NCBI GenBank assembly: GCA_000827495.1
Contig: KN817541.1
Coordinates: 274,678 to 338,677, forward strand
DNA: 64,000 nt
DNA from: Hypholoma sublateritium FD-334 SS-4
Taxonomy: Eukaryota > Basidiomycota > Agaricomycetes > Agaricales > Strophariaceae
Direction: 5' to 3'
How positions within the stretch are numbered: position 1 is the first letter of the stretch; each line of letters opens with the position of its first letter. The position numbers and the translations under genes are program-made. The notes under the pieces were generated by a model. That model was not told where the DNA came from, ran no database searches, and worked only from the letters and a program-made list of their open reading frames with translations. Positions 23,341 to 33,365 of the stretch are shown piece by piece.

Positions 23341-25509
23341 ATGATGACCCCTGATGATAAGCCGCAAATTGCGCAAGATATGAAAAGCCAGACTGAAGGT
23401 AGTATGATCGAGATTAGCTCCCTGGATAATATTCTCCGCGACATCGACTCCGGGGAAATCAATGAACTGGCAGTGGTGGCAGAGGGCGAGGAGAAGACGA
23501 CATGGTTCGTCTGGATCCTGGTGATGTGCTGCACGATATCTGGACTGCTGTTCGGTGAGTTGATTGGCTATCCCCGTCGACATGTTGCGAGTGGTTTCTT
23601 ACATTTGTCATAGGCTATGATACCGGTGTGATTTCTGGGGCACTAGTAACGATAGGATCAGACCTTGGCCCTCTGGCCCTCTCCAACGGCCAAAAGGTAC
23701 GTGTACTTCTTTATTTGCTGTACCCAATTAACCAGCGATACAGGAACTTATCACATCCTCAACTACGTTAGGTGCACTTCTCGGTGGCCTCGTTGCTGGG
23801 GTTCTGTCGGACTGGACTGGCAGACGACTCGTTCTAGGAGTTGCAGATGTCATCTTCATCGCAGGTGCCATTACTCAGGCTGTTTGTCACACTGTCTGGA
23901 GCATGGTCCGTCGTCTTGCGCCTTGCTTATGGTGGACCCATCATTTATACGTACACTAGATAGGAGGGCGATTTTTAATCGGCATCGGTGTGGGTCTAGC
24001 AGCGTGCATAGCACCGCTGTATATCCAAGAACTGTCGCCCACCCGCCTCCGCGGAAGAATGGTGGTGCTCAAGTCCGTGCTTTTCTCCCTTCAATGCATT
24101 GCTCGCCTTTTGACGTAGCTCTAGCGTCGTCATGATCACATTAGGCCAGGTCATTGCCTATGGCATAGGTGCAGGCTTTTCCAATGTTACTGGTGGTTGG
24201 CGATGGATGGTCGGGCTGGGAGCTGTCCCTGCGGCCCTGCAAATTGTTTTTCTTTTTTTTCTTCCCGAAAGCCGTACGTGTTTTTGTTTCCCATACGATT
24301 GCGAAAGGACTTCTAACTCCATAATTATCAGCCCGTATTCTTCTTCGCAGAGGTGACAAAGCTGCCGCACATGCGATCATGAAGAAGATATACGCCTTCG
24401 CCAAACCCGAAGAAGTCGATCTCAAGGTGAGAGCCGTGAAATAGTGGTCACAAGATCTACCTTCCAACAGAAATTCTAGATCAAAGTTCTCCACATCACA
24501 GTGAAAAGAAGCGTGGAGATCACGGAGTCCACGACATTCTTCCAGCGCTTTAAATCAATGGTGCTGGACCCCGTTAATCGCAGGGCTCTCAGTATGTTGC
24601 CATTGTTCGAAAATGATATTCCACGTTGACATTGCAATAGTCGTCGGCTGCGGGATGCAAGCGTTCCAGCAGCTTTGCGGTTTCAATACGCTCATGTATT
24701 ACTCTGCTACCTTGTTCAAGGAAATCGGCTTCAATCAACCAACCGCCGTCGGCTTGATTGTTTCTGGGACAAATTTCATCTTCACACTTGTCGCATTGAC
24801 GTGGATCGATAAGATCGGGCGCAGGAAGATTATGGTTTGGAGTGCGCCTGGGATGGTTTTCGGCCTGACATTCGCCAGTATCTCCTTTCACTGTGGGTAA
24901 TATTACTAATTCTCTGGGAAGCCATATTTACCTGTCGTCATAGTCTTGACCAAGAAGACAGGCGGAGATCTCGTCGACGGAACTACTTATTCGACCACAT
25001 GGTCGGCGCTGGTCCTGCTATCAATGATCCTCTTCGTCGCGTCGTACGCGGCGGGCCTCGGAAACGTACCCTGGCAGCAGGGCGAGTTATTTTCCCTCGA
25101 AGGTACGCATATCTCTCTGTGCATCCCAATAGTAGCTGCAGTCTCACCACCGCCTGCCTCGCCCGCAGTCCGCGGGATCGGTACATCTCTGGCGACCGCG
25201 ACAAACTGGGCCGGCAACCTGCTCATCGGCGCGACCTATCTCTCGCTCATGGCGAAGATCACGCCCGCGGGTGCCTTCGGGTTCTACGCAGGCCTCTGCC
25301 TCCTCGGCTGGATCTTCGTCCTCGCGTGCTTCCCGGAAACCGCGGGGTTGAGCCTCGAAGAGGTCAAGCTGGTGTTTAGGGACGGGTTCGGGATCAAGAA
25401 GAGCTACGAACTGCGACAGCGGAAGAAAGAGATACGCGCGCGCGAAAAGGTCAGGAAGGAGGACAGCGTGGTCGCAGAGCAGGTCAAGGAGGCGAAGATG
25501 CTCGAGTAG
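23341..25509 (+). CDS. MFS sugar porter, inositol-transporter-like
   Basis: Ten exons encode 559 residues: 23341-23554, 23614-23696, 23744-23905, 23960-24072, 24125-24273, 24332-24426, 24480-24591, 24641-24892, 24944-25102, 25169-25509. The protein has a soluble acidic N-terminus of about 55 residues, then 12 predicted membrane segments. Signature motifs are [20 protein letters not shown] in TM1, DWTGRR after TM2, [10 protein letters not shown] and PTRLRGR, PESPR after TM6, [13 protein letters not shown] in TM7 and a [11 protein letters not shown]-terminal motif. The spacing and the [14 protein letters not shown] start match the ITR1/ITR2 myo-inositol:proton symporter branch, although other polyol or hexose substrates are possible. 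The ATG at 23341 is preferred over an upstream in-frame non-ATG extension. Its 3' end converges on the carnosine methyltransferase gene with 59 bp between stop codons. Confidence 0.9.
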
Positions 25510-25568
25510 ATTGCCATTCTTCGAGTATCTACTTACGCGGCCTAACGGAAATATAGCAATATACCCTA

Positions 25569-27397
25569 TTAATAATCGCGCTGCGCTATATGCGTCAGGG
25601 CCCTGGGTGGCGCTGGATCGCCAATCTTGGTAGCTGTCCAGAAAGAGGCATTGTATACATAACCCAGCATGCTTTGCGCGTTATTGGTGTACGTGGTGGG
25701 AATCGTTGCTTCGTTCTGTGAGGAGATGATAAGAATGCCGCGAGAATGATTAGAAAAGATCAATCTCACTGAAATCTCGAAGCCGATCGTTCGTGCCAGG
25801 GTTTTCACCTCTTCAAGATCCAGCTCCACTGACAGATCATTGGTGTTATTATTTTCCCAATGCCACAATAATGGACCTGTGATAATTTTTTAGTAAGCTT
25901 ACTTTATGTACGCAAATTGTAAGCGAACCAATATTGATCCAGACACCTCCTGGAGCGAGGATACGGTGTAGGATACGCAAGTAGTTGACTATGTTTTTGG
26001 CCTTTTGAAAATCACTTAATGCAATAATACGGTGTTTAGCTATCAAAGCACATACGGTATCAATGAAGAAACACGTCATGATCGCGTCCCAGTCGCCATC
26101 TTCTGTGGCTTCAGGATCGCCGAATATTTCTTCGAAATCGCCTATGAAAATGGAACATTAGAATGACTCGACACCGTGAAGTGATAGTTCCTTTACTGAC
26201 CCGCCACTAGCGAGAAGTCGGCGTCCGATGGCAGATCCGAAGGCGCAACGTCAGGGATGGAGACAGCCTGGAGTATCGATTGTCTGTTAGGGGCGTTCGA
26301 AAATGAATGCACATAAGGATAGAATGTGTGCTTCTTGATCTCTGTGGTTCTGATAGGATGGATCAGAAGACATTGGGAATAGTCAGAGATATGTCGCACT
26401 TGTTCAGCACAAAGTATGATGTGAGGAGCATGTAGTGAGAGAATTCATTTCCGCGGCAAGAATACCCTGCAAGCAAGTTGAAAGTGAGGAAATAAGCAGA
26501 TAAGCAGCAATGTGACGTACCCATTTTCGCGATATCATAGGCGAGCCGACCGAGACCGGCGCCAGGCACAAGAACTTTTATAGTATGTCTGTTGGTGCAC
26601 TCAGGATTGCCCAAAACATTATCGGATAGGCTGTAGAGAGACACCTTGCGTCTACGGGCACATGTGAAAAGTGTTGAACTAGTGCATCCTTCATAGGCTT
26701 ATAAGCCGCTTCACGCTCTGGTTGACCCTACATGTATGTCGTTTAGCATCCTTATCTCAAGACGCAAATCGCAACGCACTTCTTCGCTCCAATCACGGAC
26801 GAGCTGCTTCAGAGTACTCCGTAATTTGTCCATGTCGAATTCACTGGGACGATGTTTCGAATGTCGTTTCGACGGACCATCGGAATGAGAATGCGAATGG
26901 GGTAGGTCTGTATGAATCCTTCAACACAGGCTGTGCACACGAGGACCACAAATTCAGCTCGCCTTGGGAGTGCGAATGCGAGTGCGTTTGTCCATGCTCG
27001 GCACCCATCCCAAAATCTTCGGCTTCCTCTTGCGATTCAAGCCCAAATATTTTTGTATCGCTCACAATTTCGGATAAGAATTGCGCATTGACGAGGATGG
27101 CCTTATCCGCCTCGTCCAGCTTGTGCTTATAACCAAGTTTGTCTAGCAGATCTTGATCGCCTTTCGCGAGAAGATACACGTCTTTTCTGCGTCTGTTGTT
27201 TGCAGCTAGCTGTTTTAACGCTTTAGTCTGTGCATGGATCGCTTGCTGAGCTTCTGTCGTACGGAATAATGGGCATAGTTGTTGAACGTGCTGATAACAG
27301 CGGAAAATACACGATGTTCTGGATATCCTAAGATATAGATGTTATCAGAATGATAGTTGGACGTACCTTCCATCATATCTTCCTTAGTTGGTGCCAT
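25569..27397 (-). CDS. CARNMT1: Carnosine N-methyltransferase family protein (N2227-like, YNL092W/CARNMT1 type)
   Basis: Twelve exons on the minus strand encode 416 residues: 27397-27367, 27327-27263, 27209-26963, 26907-26780, 26727-26645, 26588-26521, 26466-26400, 26349-26201, 26141-26056, 26001-25929, 25876-25770, 25715-25569. The family's order of blocks is complete: [16 protein letters not shown] near the start, [19 protein letters not shown], the SAM-binding motif [17 protein letters not shown] (about residues 190-205), [56 protein letters not shown] and a C-terminal [13 protein letters not shown]. Human CARNMT1 methylates carnosine to anserine and also histidine residues in proteins; the fungal substrate is not established. 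Unusual points are a His/Ser-repeat insertion (residues about 108-131) and an intron (26908-26962) that begins with GC. It is head-to-head with ISY1. Confidence 0.92.
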
Positions 27398-27647
27398 ATT
27401 GTCTTATTCCCGACGTGGAATAGATAGCACTGGGTGCAGTTTGGGTACAGTGGCGGGAGGCGACCTGAATTCGAATCGCGTGACGCGTCGACGACGCGAG
27501 ATGGTGTTTGGTGCTGTTGCTCGACGGCTTCTGCAGACTTGAGCACGCGTCGTCAGTTCTCTCCCGGGCCAGTTTAAGAATCTTGACACCCACTACCCAA
27601 TTTGAAGCGCTTGAACACAGGTTTCAAGTTAATACTTCTCTCATAAC
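27398..27647. promoter_or_regulatory. Shared bidirectional promoter region, CARNMT1/ISY1
   Basis: Only 250 bp separate the two divergent start codons (27397 on minus, 27648 on plus), so the two genes must share this region for initiation. No clear TATA box is visible, which suits a housekeeping pair. Confidence 0.55.
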
Positions 27648-28846
27648 ATGGTATGTATTATCATTTAAAATCACATGTATATCCTGACGACATTTCTTTA
27701 GGCTCGTAATGAAGAGAAAGCACAATCGATGTTGTATCGTTTCCGAGAGGCGCAGGCAGCCGAGCTTGGCCTCGGAACGCGCGCTGATCGACGGCCACGT
27801 ATGGCGAGCGCATGCAAAAGTCTTAGGGAGTGTGAGAGATGGAGAGGAGAGATCTTGCGAGAGATTAGCAGGAAAGTATCCAAGATTCAAGACGGTTCGT
27901 CAATGTCAACTGCTGTTGCTGCTTGAATCATGGGACTTATTCTCTTCATTATAGCCGGCTTGACCGATTACGAAGTTCGCGACCTAAATGACGAGATTAA
28001 CAAAATCATGCGTGAAAAGCGTCACTGGGAAAATCAAATCGTGGCGTTGGGGGGTGCAAATTACAGACGGAATGTGGCAATGTTGGATGACGACGGAAAA
28101 GAGGTGCCGGGAACGAAGGGATATAAGTACGTATCAGCAATTTATCCGTGCAGCATTGTTTAATCCCCACCTCAGATACTTCGGACGCGCTAAAGACCTC
28201 CCCGGTGTCCGTGAACTGTTCCAAAGCCGGAAGAACGAAGAGGAGGAGGAAAACCAGGTCCTTGCGTACTACAAAAAGTTCATGAACCAGGGCCCGGCCT
28301 ACTACGGCGATCTGGATGAAGATGACGGGAAACTGTTAGCATATGAGCATGAGGCGGAGGACGAAGGTGTGTATATATTCTGCGGAGTTCATGATGCGGG
28401 CCCTTATCCGATATTAAGATTGGGAAGAAGCATATATCAATGTGCGAGAAGCCCTCGGTTTACCATCCGACACCCCGACGCCAAAAGTTCCCCGTTCGAA
28501 TGTAGTAGTCACTCAGACAGTCCCCAGCGACTCGTCAAACCCACCGCCTCCGTCGTCGAAACGGAAGGCTGAGAGCCAAGAAGACGTTGAAATGCACTCC
28601 GAGGGGGACGAACCTAAGAAGGCCAAGGCAGAGACGAAAAACACCACAGGACCGGAAGCACTACGATCTACTGTAGATGCAGATGCTTCTCGAATACACG
28701 CTCAAGCCGCTGCTGCTTACATACCTTTCCTTGATGTCGAGCATCTGCTACCTCCAAAACTTCCCTCACACGACGAGATGGAAGGTGTTCTATTAGCTCT
28801 CCGGAAAAAAGCCCTCGTGGAAGAATACTTCGGAGATGCGACATAA
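27648..28846 (+). CDS. ISY1: Pre-mRNA splicing factor ISY1
   Basis: Five exons encode 324 residues: 27648-27650, 27702-27894, 27955-28126, 28176-28366, 28431-28846. The first coding exon is only the ATG, followed at once by a GTATGT donor. The protein begins MARNEEKAQSMLYRFREAQA, the near-invariant ISY1 start, and continues with CERWRGEILREISRK, DYEVRDLNDEINKIMREKRHW and GGANYRR. A DLPGVRELF segment and an acidic middle follow. The C-terminal 100 residues, rich in Ser/Pro/Lys/Glu, are longer and less conserved, and end in a helix (DEMEGVLLALRKKALVEEYF). ISY1 belongs to the Prp19-associated complex (NTC) and acts at the catalytic steps of the spliceosome in the nucleus. Identity is very secure. 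Confidence 0.95.
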
Positions 28847-30590
28847 CTCATGGTGGCTTCGCCATTTTTCTTCAGCATGTACTTTTTATTCCATTCCATA
28901 TATGCCTTCACAATGACATCTCCGTTCGACTGAACCATCAGAACTTGGAGCCTATGGGGTTTCTCAGTCACGCATCACGACAAGCAAAACCAATATTGGT
29001 GCAGTTGGTGCGTCTTCCGGTGCTATCATTTTCTCAAACATATCGAGAATAAAGATTTGGGTCTTCCATGGACTGCTAGGTTCTTGATTTCATCTGTATC
29101 TAACCGTTTAAAATGCAAGGTGTTCGTAAATTATATTGTCCAATGACGCATCGGGGTTTATTAGGGCACATCCGCTCGCTAACAGATCGAACGCAAATTA
29201 TCGAACGCCAGTACGAACACCACCCACCTTTCCGTAGAAAGAGACTCTGCAGTGCCCTCAGACCCGCCTCTTCCTGAAGGCTGAGTTTCATCCAAGGTAT
29301 GCGATTGCACGCGACAACGGTCCGTTGTTTTCATGGGCTCTTGATCTTCCCCACGGGTATGAAGAAATAAAAAAAAGCTAGATGTGATCTAGGTAAATGC
29401 TTCTAGCCTTTTCCCCGTCGTCGCAACGAGCAATTTATGGAAGTATTCAATCAGGGCCTAAGTACCACTCCATGTGCTTGCCGTTAGCGACCGCAAATCG
29501 GCCGGTAGTATAATGCATGAGTTATCCCCCATTCAAACTGTCAATAGTTGACAGTAATATGATCTTGAGGTATCTTATGGTCCATGTTGACCTTGTCTCC
29601 ATCATCGCTTCCAAACTGACGATACGACAGTCTCAACTCTGGAGCAAATAACACGGAACCTCAATATTTTACGTGAGTGCAGATTTCTCCTTCCTTCACG
29701 AGGAAGGCTTTTATTTACTCTTAAACTTTCGGCTTGAGGTATGATCATAGCGCTTTGGGATTTTATATCTCCAACTTTCACCAACGGGCATCATTTTCCA
29801 TAAAAGCAACGGAGACCTTCGATCTACGGAACTCTTAAATGGCCTTTCAAATCTTCTGCGCGGTCCGTGTAACATGTGCCTTCTACATTCTTTTACTCAT
29901 CAACGATGAGGACGCGCCATTTTTTGCTTGAGATGGTGGGCCATATCTGAATGTACATGGCTATCCGAGACACACGCAGTCTTGCTGTGGAGTCGCTATC
30001 ACACCCAAATCGCTGAAGATCCTTCTACTCCCCTTGGACCTCGTATCCTTATTGATACTCTCGATTCATTCTATACAGGGTATGTACCTGTAAACCATTC
30101 TCTCACGAAAGTCTGATTCCATTTCGCCACCAAACGACGCCACCTCTGCACCTGCACCCCTCTTAGCATGGCGCACCCCTCCTCAATCATGCTGGATACC
30201 TTGTAAAATACCTGCAGATCCGATTGATGAGGAAACTCTCGTGCTGGGAGCTGTGGTTTCCTCTGACTCCGAGATCTCCGGACACATGGTTCTCTTTCTC
30301 CAGAGAACAGGAAAGAGATCCTCTGTTAACCTTTCTCAATAGGAGAGAAGACTTTCACGGTTCCGCTTCACGTCACCTCGACGTTTCCATATATCACGGA
30401 GAAGGCGGTCTATACCCACACAACAAGATCTTGAAATTTGGTCTGGATGGGGGGAGCAATCGCTCTTTCAAGGTGTAATCAGGACGGGTGTATCCCCGTG
30501 TAGAAAAGTAGAGGCCAATTCGAGGTGGATTGCTCACCCATCGGACTTCAACATTCTACCTCTGGGAACGATACATACCTCTCGCGGTGT
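28847..30590. other. Intergenic region, no supported gene
   Basis: Several short ORFs occur (for example 29928-30116 and 30224-30478) but none has a recognisable family or convincing splice structure. This is a long gap for such compact DNA, so an unrecognised or decayed gene is possible. Confidence 0.35.
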
Positions 30591-30602
30591 CCCCCCCCCC
30601 CC
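30591..30602 (+). repeat. Run of 12 cytosines
   Basis: A C12 tract lies about 100 bp upstream of the UbiA gene start. It may affect promoter structure, or its length may be a sequencing artefact. Confidence 0.8.
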
Positions 30603-30640
30603 AGATCACCCGTTGCTCGTCTATCTCGTTGAATTGAAAG

Positions 30641-30647
30641 TATAAAG
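30641..30647 (+). promoter_or_regulatory. TATA-like box of the UbiA gene
   Basis: TATAAAG lies 58 bp upstream of the ATG at 30699, a plausible distance for a fungal core promoter with a short leader. Confidence 0.45.
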
Positions 30648-30698
30648 GCGGGATCGAATTTATCAACCCTATCTTTCACATCACCCTGGTTTTGCATC

Positions 30699-32105
30699 AT
30701 GGACTCTTCCACACCAAATGAGTATACCTGGCTGCTCTCGAATAAATTCACCTCCTCATCTCGGGGCTTTCCTCTGACCATCGTTTCGTCGTCTGTAAGG
30801 CCCTATGTGGAACTTATCAGACTTGAAAAGGTCTGTTCCCTTCCTCAATCCCGTAAAATAACCGACAAAGCTGAAGCCCATGAAGCCAACAGGAATTGCC
30901 CTTATGTTCTGGCCGTTTGGTTACTCAATTCTGTCACATATACATGTGCTCTTTACTAATGGGAAAATCAGCATGGAGCTTGACTATGTCGGCGTTCCGA
31001 ACGGGCGTCAATCCCACTGCGTATAGCGCGCAGCTTTTCAAGTGTTATATTGCCGCATTCATTGTGCGAAGTTCGGCATGCACTGTGAATGATATTGTCG
31101 ACCGCGACATGGATATGGGTGTTGGTGAGCTCCGACGAGTATTCGGAAATCTACAAACTTATAATCAAATAGAGCGTACTAGAAACCGTCCGTTGCCAAG
31201 CGGCCGCGTGTCCGTCTCTTCAGCCCTGATTTTTCTATTCGTGCAGTATACAGTGGGGCTGGTATTTTTTTATCTAGCGTTTCCAGGCCTTGCGTGAGTG
31301 TCGTTATAATGAGCACGCTGGAAAAACTCATGTCTTTCCAGGTTCAACGTCGCTATCCTCCACCTCCTACCATTGCACGTGTTTTCAATTATGCAGGAGT
31401 CATCTTTGACACTGACTCTGCTGGCACGAAGATTTTCAATCTACCCTTTTTTGAAGCGTTTCACCCACTGGCCACAGGCATGGTTAGGCATTGCAATGAA
31501 TTTCGGTATAATCACTGCATGGACCTCGTCTGGAGACGCCTTCAACACACCTCTTATCACGTCTGCTATGGCGGGGTGCTGGTGGTAAGTGACATTCTCA
31601 ATCAATTAATTTTGTCTCTAAAAAATTATCTCAAGCTGGACGATGCTTTACGGTGGGCTCTTATTAACGGTCTGACTATTAAATAATTTTTTAACGATCT
31701 CCCAGACACGATTTATGCTTGCCAGGACATCGAGGACGACGTGAAAGTAGGGGTCAGATCGACTGCCATATTATTTGGAACGTGGATACGCCCGCTTTTG
31801 ATCGGATGTGGACTAGCATTCCTTACCATGCTTCTAATCTCTGGTATTTTGAATGGCCAGGGGACAGTATATTTCGTCGTTTCTGTCGGAGGAACGAGCT
31901 GCCATTTGCTATGGCAGTATAAAACAGTCGATCTGAGATCGCCACAAAGCTGTTGGAGTATGTATGCGGTTGGATGTCTGTCATAGAATTGAAGCGGCCT
32001 AATCTTCTTGTTTCAGCAAATTTTCAACGAAATGGCCACCTTGGGTGGATTGTGTGGGGAGGTTTGATAGTAGATTATTTGCGTTCGGTGTGCGTGTCTG
32101 TATAA
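30699..32105 (+). CDS. UbiA-family prenyltransferase (4-hydroxybenzoate polyprenyltransferase-like)
   Basis: The model is 30699-30830, 30886-30919, 30972-31124, 31173-31293, 31342-31374, 31432-31584, 31636-31652, 31706-31957, 32017-32105, giving 327 residues. Motifs are RPYVELIRLEK joined to PTGIALMFWPFAWSLTM, the first Asp-rich motif NDIVDRDMDMGV followed by ERTRNRPLPSG, then IYPFLKRFTHWPQAWLGIAM, and the second Asp-rich region DTIYACQDIEDDVKVGVRST. These bind Mg-diphosphate and define the family, integral membrane enzymes that prenylate aromatic acceptors. COQ2-type ubiquinone synthesis is one option. A secondary-metabolite role is equally possible, because such paralogues are common in Agaricomycetes and no other pathway gene is next to it. 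One exon is only 17 nt. The fifth intron as drawn (31375-31431) starts with GC; without it 19 in-frame residues are inserted before IYPFLKRF. Confidence 0.88.
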
Positions 32106-32274
32106 TAATTACATATTAATCCTCTACTCGAAACGTGAAGTCAGTGGCCCGCGTACCTAGTTGAACAATGCCTTTTGGTGCGGTTCAGATGAATACACGG
32201 CTCAAATTATCCTGTAATTTCCTTCCACATTTTGGACACAGCCCTTTATATTTATTAAATGAGATCTTCTGTAT

Positions 32275-32355
32275 GGGCTCTTGGCACAGGGGTAGCGCGC
32301 ACGCTTCGCATGGCCGATATGCGTGAGGTCGTGGGTTCAATTCCCACAGTGTCCA
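32275..32355 (+). tRNA. tRNA-Ala (anticodon CGC) with a 9-nt intron
   Basis: The acceptor stem GGGCTCT/AGTGTCC has one T-T mismatch and one G-T pair, with discriminator A at 32355. The D arm is GCAC-AGGGGTA-GCGC with one mismatch. The anticodon stem CACGC/GCGTG encloses loop TTCGCA-T with anticodon CGC at 32307-32309. A 9-nt intron (TGGCCGATA, 32311-32319) sits between positions 37 and 38, the canonical place for nuclear tRNA introns. The variable loop is AGGTC and the T arm GTGGG-TTCAATT-CCCAC is perfect. A-box-like and B-box (GGTTCAATTCC) sequences serve as the internal Pol III promoter. The mature length is 72 nt. CCA is not encoded, as usual in eukaryotes. Confidence 0.85.
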
Positions 32356-32356
32356 C

Positions 32357-32361
32357 TTTTT
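32357..32361 (+). terminator. Pol III terminator of tRNA-Ala
   Basis: A TTTTT run begins two bases after the tRNA discriminator base. Confidence 0.75.
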
Positions 32362-33284
32362 CTCGGAATTCGAACGGAATGCGAATTCCGCTCGGCCGCC
32401 GACGCCGGTAACTCAAGTTTCAACTTTTACTTTCATATGTAGTAAGTACGGGCGGACTCATTTTTGCACCGTTGTGTGGTAGTGGAGAGTGCGTACAGTT
32501 TTTTTTCTTGAGAAATCTGTAGTTGGAACAGGTGAACGTGGAGAAAAGAGGGAAAATGTAATTTATCTGCTTTAGTTTGGCCTGAGTAATTTTTTTTTGA
32601 AAAGGTCACTCATGAATATCGGTGTAGGGATATGACTGCCAAATTTCACTTTGAGGTAAATGATACGTGTTTCAAAGGAATGGGCCAGGGATTCAAATGA
32701 AACGATTAATGGCGCCCTCACTGGCACAGTGCACTGGCAGCAGAAATGCATTCCGCAGCCCGCTGTGCGCACGCTGCACGATGCAAATAAAATAGAATAC
32801 GTGCGCTTATCATGTAAGTACCAGTGCAAAACGCGAGCGAGTCTATCGGTGTTAGTGGGGTGTGTATGGCGTGTGCTCTCCTGTAACGCCGGGATTTATT
32901 CGGGCGGTTTAAGTACCATGGTTTTTAAGTTCCGAGTCGAGTGTTTTCATTGTCTTATTAGCCTGCCTCAGAATTATTCAAGTTGATATAGGAAATCCAA
33001 CAGGGTTTAGATGAAAATTTTCAACTTTAGACAGTACTTAACCAGTATATGACTTCTGGCCAGCCTCACTGGTGATTCCCTCAACGATTTATCAACAATA
33101 AGATCTAAGTCTATAATATGGAGAGGCAAATTGAAGGTCGATTTAGATCGATCCTATTTCTTCAGCACGGTGGTTGCATATCTAGATGAGCATCAGTCAT
33201 GCTAATTAATGGATCAACTTGAAAGACTCGAGGGTCGACTCGAACGGTCAAGATCTCACCACTGTGGCAGTTACAGCGACGCTC
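32362..33284. other. Intergenic region, no gene seen
   Basis: The stretch between the tRNA and the caspase-domain gene contains only short random ORFs. Confidence 0.4.
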
Positions 33285-33290
33285 TATAAA
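33285..33290 (+). promoter_or_regulatory. TATA box of the caspase-domain gene
   Basis: TATAAA lies 81 bp upstream of the ATG at 33366. Confidence 0.5.
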
Positions 33291-33365
33291 GCCCAGAAAA
33301 TTCGCACCGATGCGGAACACTTTCACCCTCTCCAACGTACACTCCCGCCATTTACCACCGTACTT

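Noticed and set aside
31373..31588. UbiA exon 5 read without splicing as the main form
   Set aside because: It inserts 19 residues (including SLTLTLLARR) just before a strongly conserved membrane segment; kept only as an alternative.
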